From positions 35,261-99,260 of the forward strand of contig JBDTBW010000080.1 of NCBI GenBank assembly GCA_039923855.1: 64,000 nucleotides of DNA. Direction: 5' to 3'. Both the position numbers and the translations under genes were made by a program. The number at the start of each line of letters is the position of its first letter. Within the stretch, counting starts at the first letter, position 1. Positions 33,533 through 42,989 of the stretch are shown piece after piece. The notes under the pieces were generated by a model that saw nothing but the letters and a program-made list of their open reading frames with translations, ran no database searches and was not told the origin of the DNA. This stretch comes from 66-474 sp039923855. GTDB taxonomy: Bacteria; Pseudomonadota; Gammaproteobacteria; Xanthomonadales; Rhodanobacteraceae.

Positions 33533-34896
33533 ACCTGCGCCTCTCGGAGGTCGCCTTGTGGACGCGTGGTGCGCTGCACGGTGCGGATGCGCTCCTGCGC
33601 GGCGTGTCGATCGACAGTCGCGCGATCGAGCCGGGACAATTGTTCGTGGCGCTGCGCGGCGAACATCACGATGGCCACGACCATCTTGCGCAAGCCGCCG
33701 AGCGCGGCGCCGCCGGAGCGTTGGTATCGCGCAAAGTCGAAAGCGATCTGCCGCAGGTGCGCGTCGCCGACACATTGATCGCGCTGGGGGATCTCGCCAG
33801 CGCCGTGCGCGCGCAACGCAAGGTTCGGGTAGCAGGTATCACCGGTTCCAATGGCAAGACCACGGTCAAGGCGCTGACGGCGTCGATCCTGTCGTTGCAT
33901 GGCCGTACCCATGGCAACGCCGGCAATTTCAACAACGAAATCGGCCTGCCTCTGTCGTTGCTGGCGATGCCTGCGGACAGCGAATACGCGGTGATCGAGA
34001 TGGGTGCGGGCAAGCCCGGCGATATCGCGTACCTTGCCGCGATCGCGCGGCCGGAAGTTGGCCTTGTGAACAACATTGCGCCTGCGCACCTGGAACGTCT
34101 GCGCACGCTGGAAGGCGTGGCCGAGACCAAGGGCGCGCTGTATCAGGCGCTGCCGGCGGATGGTGTTGCGATCGTCAACGCGGATGACGCCTTCGCGGAT
34201 TTCTTCGCGGGCTTGGCCGGCGCGCGGCGCGTGTTGCGTTTCGGCTTTGCCGACAACGCGGACGTGCGCGTGAAGACAATCGAATTGCAGGCGCAAGCGA
34301 GTGCGTTCGAGCTGGTCACCCCGCACGGCTCGCAACACGTGCGCTTGCCGTTGCCGGGGCGGCACAACGTCGCCAACGCATTGGCTGCGGCGTCGATCGC
34401 GCTCGCTTTCGATGTTCCGCTGGCAACGATTGACGAAGGGTTGGAAACCGCCAGCGCGGTCGGCGGCCGATTGTTGCGGCGACAGGCGCGCGGCGGCTGG
34501 AATGTGATCGACGACAGTTACAACGCCAATCCGGGTTCGGCCGCCGCGGCAATCGCCACGCTCGTGTTGCAGCCGGGCGAACGTTGGCTGGTGCTGGGCG
34601 ACATGCGCGAACTTGGCGAAGACGCGCCCGCGTTGCACGCGGCGATCGGGCGCGAGGCACGAGCGGCAGGCGTCGAAAAACTGTTCGTGGTCGGGGAGCT
34701 TTCCGCGCACGCGGCGCGGGCATTCGGCGAAGACGCGGCGCACTTTGCGGATCAACCGGCATTGATCGATGCCTTGCGCGTGCGATTGCGCGCCGGCGTG
34801 ACGGTGTTGGTCAAGGGATCGCGTTCGTCGCGCATGGAGCATGTGGCCACTGCGTTGCTGGACGGCAACGGGGGAGGGGCGCGCCATGCTGCTTGA
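33526..34896 (+). CDS. murF: UDP-MurNAc-tripeptide:D-Ala-D-Ala ligase MurF
   Basis: MurF adds the D-Ala-D-Ala dipeptide to complete the UDP-MurNAc-pentapeptide. The 456-residue protein has GVSIDSRAIEPGQLFVAL at the N terminus, P-loop AGITGSNGKTTVKAL, GNFNNEIGLPLSLL, VIEMGAGKPGDIAYL and DDSYNANPGSAAAAI in the C-terminal domain. It starts seven bases before the murE stop and its end overlaps the mraY start by 11 bases. Confidence 0.97.
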   Translation: MLNLRLSEVALWTRGALHGADALLRGVSIDSRAIEPGQLFVALRGEHHDGHDHLAQAAERGAAGALVSRKVESDLPQVRVADTLIALGDLASAVRAQRKVRVAGITGSNGKTTVKALTASILSLHGRTHGNAGNFNNEIGLPLSLLAMPADSEYAVIEMGAGKPGDIAYLAAIARPEVGLVNNIAPAHLERLRTLEGVAETKGALYQALPADGVAIVNADDAFADFFAGLAGARRVLRFGFADNADVRVKTIELQAQASAFELVTPHGSQHVRLPLPGRHNVANALAAASIALAFDVPLATIDEGLETASAVGGRLLRRQARGGWNVIDDSYNANPGSAAAAIATLVLQPGERWLVLGDMRELGEDAPALHAAIGREARAAGVEKLFVVGELSAHAARAFGEDAAHFADQPALIDALRVRLRAGVTVLVKGSRSSRMEHVATALLDGNGGGARHAA

Positions 34897-35968
34897 ACTC
34901 GCGCTATGGATGGAGCGTCATTACGGCGCCTTCCGGCTGTTCGAATACATCACCTTCCGCACCATCATGGCCGCGCTAACCGCGTTGGCGGTGTCGTTGT
35001 TCGCGGGACCTACGCTGATTCGCAGACTCGCCGCGGTAAAGGTGGGTCAGGTGATCCGCGGCGACGGGCCGCAATCGCATTTGTCCAAGGCCGGCACGCC
35101 GACCATGGGCGGCGCGTTGATCCTCGCCGCGATCGGTACGTCCACGCTGCTGTGGGGCGATCTGCGCAATCGCTATGTGTGGACGGTGCTGATCGTGACG
35201 CTGGCATTCGGCGCGATCGGTTTCTACGACGATTACCGCAAGCTCGTGCTGCGCGACAGCAGCGGTTTGCCGGCGCGCTGGAAATATCTCCTGCAGTCGC
35301 TGGTGGGTTTGGCCGCGGCGTTGTTCCTGTTCTACACCGCGGATGTGCCAGCCGCGACGTCGTTGTACCTGCCGCTGTTCAAGCAGGTGGCGCATCCGCT
35401 CGGCTTCGCCTTCGTGGTGATCGGCTATTTCTGGATCGTCGGTTTTTCCAACGCGGTGAATCTGACCGACGGCCTCGACGGCCTGGCAATCATGCCGAGC
35501 GTGCTGGTGGCGGGCGCCTTGGGCGTGTTCGCGTATCTGGCCGGCAACGCGGTGTTCTCCGGTTACCTCGGCATTCCAGCTATTCCCGGCGCGGGCGAAC
35601 TCGCGATTTTCTGCGGCGCGCTGACCGGGGCAGGGCTCGGTTTTTTGTGGTTCAACACGTATCCCGCGCAAGTTTTCATGGGCGACATCGGCGCGCTGGC
35701 GATTGGCGCGTCGCTCGGCTGCATTGCCGTGATCGTGCGCCAGGAAGTCATCCTGCTGGTGATGGGCGGGGTGTTCGTGATCGAGACGGTTTCCGTGATG
35801 TTGCAGGTCGCGAGCTTCAAGTTGACCGGCAAGCGGCTGTTCCGGATGGCGCCGATCCATCACCACTTCGAATTGAAGGGCTGGCCTGAGCCGCGCGTGA
35901 TCGTGCGCTTCTGGATCATTTCGGTGGTTTTGGTGCTGGTGGGTCTAGCGACATTGAAGGTACGTTGA
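34886..35968 (+). CDS. mraY: Phospho-MurNAc-pentapeptide translocase MraY
   Basis: MraY transfers the pentapeptide unit to undecaprenyl phosphate to make lipid I in the inner membrane. The 360-residue protein has about ten hydrophobic segments, SKAGTPTMGGALI near residue 70, FYDDYRKLVL (the catalytic Asp region), NAVNLTDGLDGLAI and HHHFELKGWPEPRVIVRFW. The ATG at 34886 follows a GGGGAGGGG site and overlaps murF. It is followed by ftsW through a TGATG junction. Confidence 0.97.
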   Translation: MLLELALWMERHYGAFRLFEYITFRTIMAALTALAVSLFAGPTLIRRLAAVKVGQVIRGDGPQSHLSKAGTPTMGGALILAAIGTSTLLWGDLRNRYVWTVLIVTLAFGAIGFYDDYRKLVLRDSSGLPARWKYLLQSLVGLAAALFLFYTADVPAATSLYLPLFKQVAHPLGFAFVVIGYFWIVGFSNAVNLTDGLDGLAIMPSVLVAGALGVFAYLAGNAVFSGYLGIPAIPGAGELAIFCGALTGAGLGFLWFNTYPAQVFMGDIGALAIGASLGCIAVIVRQEVILLVMGGVFVIETVSVMLQVASFKLTGKRLFRMAPIHHHFELKGWPEPRVIVRFWIISVVLVLVGLATLKVR

Positions 35969-37284
35969 TGCTCGATTTCGTCCGCTCCTGTCAGGCAGGT
36001 TCAGATCAAGCCGTGGTGCGCAAGGCGGGCCGCTACGACCCGTGGCTGCTGGCGGCGGCCATCGCGCTGGCGGCGTTTGGTGTGGTGATGGTTGCGTCGG
36101 CGTCGATCGCGGTCGCCGATGGTCAGCACATTGGCGAGTTCTATTACCTGAAACGCCATGTGATGTTCCTCGCGCTCGGCGCGGTGCTCGCCTGCGCGTT
36201 GATGCGCATCGAGTTGAGGCTGATGGAGAAGTACGCGTTCGGGCTGATGCTGCTCGCGTTCGCGTTGTTGCTGGCGGTGTTCGTGCCGCACTTCGGGATG
36301 CGCATCAACGGCGCGCGACGCTGGATCAATCTGGGCATGATCGGTTTTCAACCGGTCGAGGCGGTCAAGCTGGTTCTGGTGATTTATCTGGCGAGTTACC
36401 TGGTGCGCCACCGCGACGGCGTGGAGCGCAAGTTCTTCGGCGTGTTGAAACCGATGTTCGTCGCCGGCTTCACCGCAATGCTGCTGCTGGCGCAGCCGGA
36501 TTTCGGCTCGGCCGCGCTGATCGCCGCGGTCACGGTCGGCATGGTCTGGCTGGCCGGCGCGCGCATGCGTTATCTCCTGTTCCTCGGCGCGCCACTGCTG
36601 CCGATCGCGGGTTGGCTGGCGCTTAGCACCGATTACCGCGTCAAGCGGCTGACTTCGTTCCTCGATCCGTGGAAAGACCCGTTCAACGACGGCTTCCAGC
36701 TGACGCAGGCGTTGATCGCGGTCGGCCGCGGCGAATGGTTCGGCGTGGGACTCGGCGGCAGCGTGCAGAAGTTGTTCTATCTCCCCGAGGCGCACACCGA
36801 TTTCATCCTGGCGGTGATCGGCGAGGAGCTGGGATTGGCCGGAATCGTGCTGGTGCTGGGCCTGTTCGCGCTGCTGGTCGGGCGCGGATTGATGCTGGGT
36901 CTGCGCGGCGTGGAGATCGGCCAGCGTTTCGCCGGCTACGTCGCGTTCGGCATTTCGCTGATGATCGGATTGCAGGCGCTGGTGTCGGTCGGCGTCAATC
37001 TCGGTGTGTTGCCAACCAAGGGCTTGACGCTGCCGCTGATCAGCTCCGGCGGTTCCAGCGTGATGATGACCTGCGTGATGCTGGGCATGCTGCTGCGTGC
37101 CAGTTACGAAATCCATCGCGCCGAGGACGTGCGGCGGATGGCGACCCGGCATCCGGGCTTGGAGGGTTCATCGACGCCGGTTGCGGCGCCGCCGGCTTCG
37201 CCGCCGCGCGCAAGCACCGGACGTCAGCTTCCAATCGCAGCGCGTGGTCGCATCGAACCGCATATCGGGCAGGTGCGCGCATGA
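35968..37284 (+). CDS. ftsW: Septal peptidoglycan glycosyltransferase FtsW
   Basis: FtsW is the SEDS-family polymerase that makes septal glycan strands with FtsI. The 438-residue protein has ten hydrophobic segments, the loop RRWINLGMIGFQPVEAVKL, AQPDFGSAALI, EAHTDFILAVIGEELGL and PTKGLTLPLISSGGSSV, all diagnostic. A cytoplasmic C-terminal tail of about 60 residues rich in Ala/Pro/Ser follows. The ATG at 35968 is preferred over the TTG immediately upstream; the end overlaps murG (ATGA). Confidence 0.96.
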   Translation: MLDFVRSCQAGSDQAVVRKAGRYDPWLLAAAIALAAFGVVMVASASIAVADGQHIGEFYYLKRHVMFLALGAVLACALMRIELRLMEKYAFGLMLLAFALLLAVFVPHFGMRINGARRWINLGMIGFQPVEAVKLVLVIYLASYLVRHRDGVERKFFGVLKPMFVAGFTAMLLLAQPDFGSAALIAAVTVGMVWLAGARMRYLLFLGAPLLPIAGWLALSTDYRVKRLTSFLDPWKDPFNDGFQLTQALIAVGRGEWFGVGLGGSVQKLFYLPEAHTDFILAVIGEELGLAGIVLVLGLFALLVGRGLMLGLRGVEIGQRFAGYVAFGISLMIGLQALVSVGVNLGVLPTKGLTLPLISSGGSSVMMTCVMLGMLLRASYEIHRAEDVRRMATRHPGLEGSSTPVAAPPASPPRASTGRQLPIAARGRIEPHIGQVRA

Positions 37285-38372
37285 ATACACCCGCGCCCGC
37301 TCCTGTCCTGATCATGGCTGGCGGCACCGGCGGCCATATCTTCCCCGGTCTGGCCGTGGCGGACGCGCTGCGCGCCCGCGAGGTGCCGGTGCTGTGGCTG
37401 GGCGCTGCCGGCGGTCTGGAAAAGAAACTGGTGAGGGATCACCGCATCGAAATGGAAACCGTGCCGGTGTCCGGATTGCGCGGCAAGGATCTGCGCGCGC
37501 GGATCGCCGCGCCCTGGATGTTGTGCCGCGCGCTGTTCGCATCCCTGCGCGTGCTGCGCCGGACGCGTCCGCGCAGCGTGTTGTCGCTGGGCGGTTACGT
37601 CGCCGGTCCCGGCGGCATCGCCGCGTGGCTCACGCGCCGGCCGCTGCTGGTGCACGAACAGAATCGCGTGCCCGGATTCACCAATCGCATGTTGTCGCAT
37701 CTCGCCCGGCGCGTGTTGGCGGGTTTCGCCGATGCGTTTCCCGCCAAGACCAATGCCGAATGGACCGGCAACCCGGTGCGCGCGGAAATCACGTCGCTGC
37801 CGACACCCGCCGAACGTTTCGCGTCGCGCAACGACGAACGCGCGCGTCTTTTGATACTCGGCGGCAGCCTTGGCGCGCGCGCCCTGAACCAGCGCGTGCC
37901 CGACGCGCTGGCGTTGATTCCGGAACAACGCCGTCCGCAGGTATTGCACCAGTGCGGTGCGGCGCACCTTGACGTTACCCGCGCCGCTTATGCGCGCACG
38001 CAGGTCGAGGCGCGCGTGGAGCCGTTCGTCGCCGATATGGCCGATGCCTACGCCTGGGCCGATCTCGCGGTGTGCCGCGCCGGCGCGTTGACGTTGGCGG
38101 AACTCGCCGCCGTGGGCCTGGGCGCGATCCTGATTCCGTTCCCTTACGCGGTCGATGATCACCAGACGCGCAACGCGGCGAGTTTCGTCGCCGCGAATGC
38201 CGCGCAACTGATCCGGGAACGCGATCTGGACGCGGCGAAGCTCGCGGGTTTGCTGGAACGCCTGCTGCGCGATCGTGCGCAACTGTTGGCGATGGGAATG
38301 GCCGCGCGCGCGCTGGCTAAACCCGATGCCGCGGCGATCATCGCGCAGCGTTGTCTGGAGGCCGCCGCATGA
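37281..38372 (+). CDS. murG: Lipid II synthase MurG
   Basis: MurG transfers GlcNAc to lipid I, giving lipid II on the inner face of the membrane. The 363-residue protein shows the G loop IMAGGTGGHIFPGLAVAD, LSLGGYVAGPGGIAAWL, LVHEQNRVPGFTNRML, GGSLGARALNQRVPDAL and CRAGALTLAELAAVGLGAI, with PFPYAVDDHQTRNA in the acceptor site. It is overlapped by ftsW and murC with ATGA junctions. Confidence 0.97.
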   Translation: MNTPAPAPVLIMAGGTGGHIFPGLAVADALRAREVPVLWLGAAGGLEKKLVRDHRIEMETVPVSGLRGKDLRARIAAPWMLCRALFASLRVLRRTRPRSVLSLGGYVAGPGGIAAWLTRRPLLVHEQNRVPGFTNRMLSHLARRVLAGFADAFPAKTNAEWTGNPVRAEITSLPTPAERFASRNDERARLLILGGSLGARALNQRVPDALALIPEQRRPQVLHQCGAAHLDVTRAAYARTQVEARVEPFVADMADAYAWADLAVCRAGALTLAELAAVGLGAILIPFPYAVDDHQTRNAASFVAANAAQLIRERDLDAAKLAGLLERLLRDRAQLLAMGMAARALAKPDAAAIIAQRCLEAAA

Positions 38373-39808
38373 CCAGGCGTCCGCTGCCACCGCACGGTGA
38401 CATCACGCAGGCGTTCCGTCGCGTGCATTTCATCGGCATCGGCGGCGCCGGCATGAGCGGCATCGCGGAAGTCCTGCACACGCTGGGTTATGCGGTATCC
38501 GGTTCGGACAAGCAATCCTCGCCAGTCACTGAGCGGCTGGCGAAGATGGGCGTGGAGATTGCGATCGGTCACGCCGCGAAATACGTCAGCGATGCCGACG
38601 CAGTCGTGATCTCAAGCGCGATAAAAGCCGACAATCCTGAACTTGTCGCCGCGCACGAGCGGCGCATCCCGGTGATGCCGCGCGCGGAAATGCTCGGCGA
38701 GCTGATGCGGTTTCGCCGCGGCATCGCGGTCGCCGGCACCCACGGCAAGACCACCACCACGAGTCTGGTCGCGAGCGTGCTCGCCGAAGCCGGTTACGAC
38801 CCGACCTTCGTGATCGGCGGCCAGCTCGTTTCTGCTGGCGCCAACGCGCGGCTGGGCGCCGGCGAATACCTGGTCGCCGAGGCCGACGAATCGGACGGTT
38901 CGTTTCTGTTGTTGTCGCCGATGATCGCGATCGTCACCAACATCGACGCCGATCACCTGGAAAATTATGGCGGCGATTTTGCACGGATGCGCAAAGCCTT
39001 CGCCGATTTCCTGCATCGATTGCCGTTTTACGGCCTCGCGGTGCTGTGCGTGGACGACAGCGAAGTCGCGGCGCTCGCGCGCGAGACGCCGCGCAACGTA
39101 TTGACCTACGGCTTCGATTCGGCCGCCGATGTGCACGCGACCAATCCGTGCGCGGACGGTGCGCGCATGCACTTCGATCTGCATCTGCCGGATGCCGTGC
39201 CGTATCCGGTGACGTTGAATCTGCCCGGCCGCCACAATGTGTTGAATGCACTGGCCGCGGCGAGTGTTGGCTGGCAGCTCGGCGTGGAACCCGCCGCGAT
39301 CGCGCACGCATTGGCGTCCTTTCAGGGCGTTGGCCGGCGCTTTCATGGACGCGGTGAACTCGCGCTTGATCGCGGACGCGCGCTGCTGATCGACGATTAC
39401 GCGCACCATCCGCGCGAAATAACCGCGGTGCTGGACGCCGTGCGTCACGGCTGGCCGGATCGGCGGGTGGTCGTGGTCTTCCAGCCGCACCGCTACACCC
39501 GTACGCGGGATCTGTTGGACGACTTCGCCAAGGTGCTGTGCGAAGCCGATGTATTGCTGTTGACCGAAGTCTATCCCGCAGGTGAAGCACCGATCGCCAA
39601 CGCCGACGGCCGCGCGCTGACGCGCGCTGTGCGCGCGCGCGGCAAGGTCGACCCGGTTTTCGTCGAGCATCCGCGGGAATTGCACCAGGCATTACCGGCG
39701 CTGTTGCGCGATGGCGATCTGCTGTTGTTGCTCGGCGCCGGCGATATCGGCGCGATCGCGAACGAACTGGCGGCATCAGCCGAACTGAAGACCGGAGGCA
39801 TCGCATGA
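38369..39808 (+). CDS. murC: UDP-MurNAc:L-alanine ligase MurC
   Basis: MurC adds the first residue, L-alanine, to UDP-MurNAc. The 479-residue protein contains HFIGIGGAGMSGIAEVL, P-loop AVAGTHGKTTTTSL, VAEADESDGSFLLL, ITNIDADHLENYGGDF and LIDDYAHHPREITAVLDA, and VVVFQPHRYTRTRDL, all typical. The ATG at 38369 overlaps murG. The end overlaps ddlB by ATGA. Confidence 0.97.
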   Translation: MTRRPLPPHGDITQAFRRVHFIGIGGAGMSGIAEVLHTLGYAVSGSDKQSSPVTERLAKMGVEIAIGHAAKYVSDADAVVISSAIKADNPELVAAHERRIPVMPRAEMLGELMRFRRGIAVAGTHGKTTTTSLVASVLAEAGYDPTFVIGGQLVSAGANARLGAGEYLVAEADESDGSFLLLSPMIAIVTNIDADHLENYGGDFARMRKAFADFLHRLPFYGLAVLCVDDSEVAALARETPRNVLTYGFDSAADVHATNPCADGARMHFDLHLPDAVPYPVTLNLPGRHNVLNALAAASVGWQLGVEPAAIAHALASFQGVGRRFHGRGELALDRGRALLIDDYAHHPREITAVLDAVRHGWPDRRVVVVFQPHRYTRTRDLLDDFAKVLCEADVLLLTEVYPAGEAPIANADGRALTRAVRARGKVDPVFVEHPRELHQALPALLRDGDLLLLLGAGDIGAIANELAASAELKTGGIA

Positions 39809-40809
39809 ACCCGATGCGCACGAGTCGCGAGTCGCGAGTCGCGAGTCGCGGCGCTTCCCGCATCGACGATCCGCGCGAATTCGGCCGCGTCGCGGTGGTG
39901 ATGGGCGGCAGTTCCGCCGAGCGCGAGGTGTCGCTGGATTCGGGCCGCGGCGTGCTGGCGGCGTTGAAATCGCGCGGCGTGGACGCGCACGCGATCGACG
40001 GCATCCCCGCCTTGCTGGATGCGGTGCGCGCGGGACATTTCGCGCGGGTGTTCAACATCCTGCATGGCCAGCATGGCGGCGGCGAAGACGGCGTGCTGCA
40101 AGGCGCATTGGATTCGTTGCATGTGCCGTATACGGGCTCCGGCGTGCTCGGTTCCGCGTTGTCGATGGACAAGGTGCGCGCGAAGTGGATATGGAACGCA
40201 CTCGATCTGCCGACGCCGAAATTCGTTCCGCTGCCGCGCGACGGGGACGTGCACGCGGCGGCCACGCAAATTGGGATGCCCTTGATCGTCAAGCCCGCCT
40301 GCGAAGGTTCAAGCGTCGGTGTCTCACGCGTATTCGCGGAGAAGGATCTGGATGCGGCAGTGGAACTTGCAGCGAAATATCCGGGCTCCTTGATGGTGGA
40401 ACGTCTGATCGAGGGCGACGAGTTCACCATCAGCATTCTCGGCCGCGAAGTGTTGCCGAGCATCAGGATCGTGCCCAAGGGCGAGTACTACGATTACAAC
40501 GCCAAATATATCGCGGATGACACGCAATACATCTGCCCCGGCGTCGATGGCGAGGCCGAGCGCGAGCTGCGCTGGCTGGCACTGGCCGCCTTTGATGCGC
40601 TGGCCTGCTCAGGCTGGGGGCGCGTCGATGTGATGCGCGACCGGCATGGACGCAACTGGCTGCTGGAGGTCAACACTGCGCCCGGGATGACCTCGCACTC
40701 GCTGGTGCCGAAAGCGGCAGCGGTGGTCGGCATCGATTACGCGGAGCTTTGCTGGCGGGTATTGGAAACCTCGTTTGATCGCGATGCGCAAACCGGGGGC
40801 GCGGCATGA
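39805..40809 (+). CDS. ddlB: D-alanine:D-alanine ligase DdlB with repeat in N-terminal codons
   Basis: DdlB makes the D-Ala-D-Ala used by MurF. The 334-residue ATP-grasp protein has VAVVMGGSSAEREVSLDSG, FNILHGQHGGGEDGVLQG, TGSGVLGSALSMDKVRAK, CEGSSVGVSRV and LLEVNTAPGMTSHSLVP. The first 20 codons before the fold include four exact tandem copies of GAGTCGC (39822-39849), read as SRESRVASR. Both possible ATGs (39805, 39814) are upstream of the repeat, so a change of one unit would shift the frame. It overlaps murC and ftsQ. Confidence 0.95.
   Translation: MNPMRTSRESRVASRGASRIDDPREFGRVAVVMGGSSAEREVSLDSGRGVLAALKSRGVDAHAIDGIPALLDAVRAGHFARVFNILHGQHGGGEDGVLQGALDSLHVPYTGSGVLGSALSMDKVRAKWIWNALDLPTPKFVPLPRDGDVHAAATQIGMPLIVKPACEGSSVGVSRVFAEKDLDAAVELAAKYPGSLMVERLIEGDEFTISILGREVLPSIRIVPKGEYYDYNAKYIADDTQYICPGVDGEAERELRWLALAAFDALACSGWGRVDVMRDRHGRNWLLEVNTAPGMTSHSLVPKAAAVVGIDYAELCWRVLETSFDRDAQTGGAA
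39822..39849 (+). repeat. GAGTCGC tandem repeat (4 units) in ddlB
   Basis: Four perfect 7-base units lie in succession within the 5' coding part of ddlB. The unit length is not a multiple of three. Confidence 0.9.
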
Positions 40810-41588
40810 AAAGCGCATCTTCCGTCCGCCTGTTGGCTTGGTTTGTCGCGATCGCGCTGATCGCGCTGCCGATCGTGGGCGTGCTGCAGGGCTGGTTCGC
40901 CAGCGATCGCTGGCCGGTGCGCAAACTCGAAGTCCAGGCGGAATTCAGACACGTCGACGCGCAGCAGTTGCGCGCGGCGGTATCGCCTTCGCTGCGCGCG
41001 GGCTTCTTCGCGCTGGATTTGAACCGTGTGCGCGATGCGGTCGCGGCGCTGCCGTGGGTTTCGCACGTGGAAGCGCGCAAGCGCTGGCCGGACACGCTAG
41101 AACTGCGCGTGATCGAATTGCACCCCGTTGCGCACTGGGGGGTAGGCCGGCTGCTGGGCGAGGACGGACGCCTGTTCGTGGTGCCCGCCGCGGATGCGGT
41201 GATGGGTCTGCCGCATCTTGCGGGGCCGGATGATCGCGTTGCCGACGTGGTCGATTTCTATCAGACCGCGCAGCGCGATTTCGCGTCTTACAAATTGCGC
41301 GTGGACACAGTCGAGTTGTCCGAACGCGGCAGTTGGAGCCTCGCACTGTCCAATGGCGGCGCCTTGGTGATCGGCCGCGACCGACCGGAGCAACGTCTCG
41401 CGCGCTTCGTCGCGGCGATGCCGAAATTGATGGGCGGCCGCGACGGCGGATTTGTTTACGCCGATCTTCGCTATAGCAATGGCTTCGCCGTCAAGTGGAC
41501 GGATGCGCCCGCGCCGCTCGTGCCCGGATCGAAAACGACTATTCCGGCGCCGCGCGCGCCTGCTCCAGTCTCTGCCGGAAATGCCTGA
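40806..41588 (+). CDS. ftsQ: Cell division protein FtsQ
   Basis: FtsQ is a bitopic divisome protein that docks FtsL/FtsB. The 260-residue protein has one membrane segment near residues 8-30 (LLAWFVAIALIALPIVG), a POTRA domain with WPVRKLEVQAEFRHVDAQQL and VAALPWVSHVEARKRWPDTL, and the FtsQ domain with ELHPVAHWGVGRLLGEDG. The C-terminal end is Pro/Ala rich. ATGA overlap with ddlB; ftsA follows after three bases. Confidence 0.95.
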   Translation: MKSASSVRLLAWFVAIALIALPIVGVLQGWFASDRWPVRKLEVQAEFRHVDAQQLRAAVSPSLRAGFFALDLNRVRDAVAALPWVSHVEARKRWPDTLELRVIELHPVAHWGVGRLLGEDGRLFVVPAADAVMGLPHLAGPDDRVADVVDFYQTAQRDFASYKLRVDTVELSERGSWSLALSNGGALVIGRDRPEQRLARFVAAMPKLMGGRDGGFVYADLRYSNGFAVKWTDAPAPLVPGSKTTIPAPRAPAPVSAGNA

Positions 41589-41591
41589 ACC

Positions 41592-42827
41592 ATGAACCGC
41601 AAAAGCGATAAACATCTGGTGGTCGGACTCGACATCGGCACCTCGAAAGTGGTGGCGATCGTCGGCGAATACCTGCCGGGCGAGCCGGTCGAGGTGATCG
41701 GCTTGGGCTCGCACATCTCGCGTGGCATGAAGAAGGGCGCGGTGGTCGATATCGAATCCACCGTGCACTCGATCCAGCGCGCAGTGGAAGAGGCCGAACT
41801 GATGGCCGGTTGCGATATCCGTTCGGTGTACGCGTCGATTTCCGGGAGCCATCTGGAGACGCGCAACTCGCATGGCACCGCTGCGATCCGCGATCGCGAG
41901 GTCACACTCAACGATCTGGATCAGGTGCTGGAAGCGGCCAGCGCGGTGGCGATCCCGGCCGACCGCAAGGTGCTTTACAAGGAGTCGCAGGAATACCGCA
42001 TCGATGGCCAGGATGGCATCCGTCATCCGGTCGGCATGAGCGGCGTGCGCCTCGAAGCCGGTGTGCATCTGGTCACCGGCGCGGCGTCCGCGGTGCAGAA
42101 CAGCACCAAGTGCATCCAGCGTTGTGGTCTTTCGGTGGACGAACTGGTACCTGCCGCACTGGCTTCCGCGAAAGCCGTGCTGACCGACGACGAGCGCGAA
42201 CTGGGCGTGTGCGTGGTCGAGATGGGCGCGGGCACCACGGATATCGCGATCTACACCCAGGGCGCGGTGCGCTACACCAAGTCGCTGCCGGTTGGCGGCG
42301 ATCAGGTCACCAGCGACATCGCCTACGGCGTGCATACGCCCACCGCGCACGCCGAGGAGATCAAGATCAAGTACGGCTGCGCGCTGGCGCAACTGGCCCA
42401 CGCCGAGGAAACCATCCAGGTGCCCAGCGTCGGCGACCGGCCGCCGCGGCGGCTGGCGCGACAAGCGTTGGCGCAGTCGATCCAGGCGCGCTACGAGGAA
42501 ATCTTCGAGATGGTGCAGGACGAACTGCGCCGCTCCGGTTACGAGAGCCTGGTCGCGGCCGGCATGGTGCTGACCGGCGGCGCCGCGCGGATGGAAGGCG
42601 CGCTGGATCTGGCCGAGGAAATCTTCCACAAGATGGTGCGGCTGGGTATGCCGCAGCACGTCACCGGCCTTTCCGATGTCGTTTCCAGCCCGGTCTATGC
42701 GACTGGCGTGGGCCTGCTGCTGCACGGCGCGCGTGCCGCGGGAGCGCGCAACGCGATGGGCCCGGTCGGCGGCAGCGTAGGCGACGTGATCGGGAAAATG
42801 CGTGGTTGGTTGAACAAGAACTTTTGA
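41592..42827 (+). CDS. ftsA: Cell division protein FtsA
   Basis: FtsA is the actin-like protein that tethers FtsZ to the membrane. The 411-residue protein has VVGLDIGTSKVVAIVGE (phosphate 1), KKGAVVDIESTVHSIQRA, VVEMGAGTTDIAIYTQG (phosphate 2), MVLTGGAARMEGALDLA (adenosine) and a C-terminal amphipathic end GKMRGWLNKNF that would bind the membrane. A 162-base gap with hairpin repeats separates it from ftsZ. Confidence 0.97.
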   Translation: MNRKSDKHLVVGLDIGTSKVVAIVGEYLPGEPVEVIGLGSHISRGMKKGAVVDIESTVHSIQRAVEEAELMAGCDIRSVYASISGSHLETRNSHGTAAIRDREVTLNDLDQVLEAASAVAIPADRKVLYKESQEYRIDGQDGIRHPVGMSGVRLEAGVHLVTGAASAVQNSTKCIQRCGLSVDELVPAALASAKAVLTDDERELGVCVVEMGAGTTDIAIYTQGAVRYTKSLPVGGDQVTSDIAYGVHTPTAHAEEIKIKYGCALAQLAHAEETIQVPSVGDRPPRRLARQALAQSIQARYEEIFEMVQDELRRSGYESLVAAGMVLTGGAARMEGALDLAEEIFHKMVRLGMPQHVTGLSDVVSSPVYATGVGLLLHGARAAGARNAMGPVGGSVGDVIGKMRGWLNKNF

Positions 42828-42833
42828 GATCAA

Positions 42834-42949
42834 GCCCCTCTCCCGGCGGGAGAGGGGCTGGGGTGAGAGATCGGCGAGCTTGCAACATTTCAATTTGGCC
42901 GAACCCTCACCCGCCCCTTCGGGGCACCCTCTCCCACGGGGAGAGGGGA
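42834..42949. repeat. Hairpin repeat pair between ftsA and ftsZ
   Basis: Unit one (42834-42856) is a stem CCCCTCTCCC/GGGAGAGGGG; unit two (from about 42903) holds CACCCGCCCCTTCGGGGC and CCTCTCCCACGGGGAGAGG. The two ends (GGCTGGGGTGAGAG and CCCTCACCC) are also complementary, so the unit can fold as a whole. Similar units are at 55052-55222. They may slow or attenuate read-through into ftsZ, but this is inference. Confidence 0.8.
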
Positions 42950-42989
42950 AAAGCAGCGGCATCACAAGCGGCACTATGGAGGACGGGAA

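Noticed and set aside
31763..33775. 670-codon minus-strand open frame across murE and murF
   Set aside because: Antisense to two recognised ligases; no ribosome site, no domain, skewed composition.
37040..37327. Small minus-strand gene across the ftsW-murG junction
   Set aside because: Antisense shadow of two confident genes.
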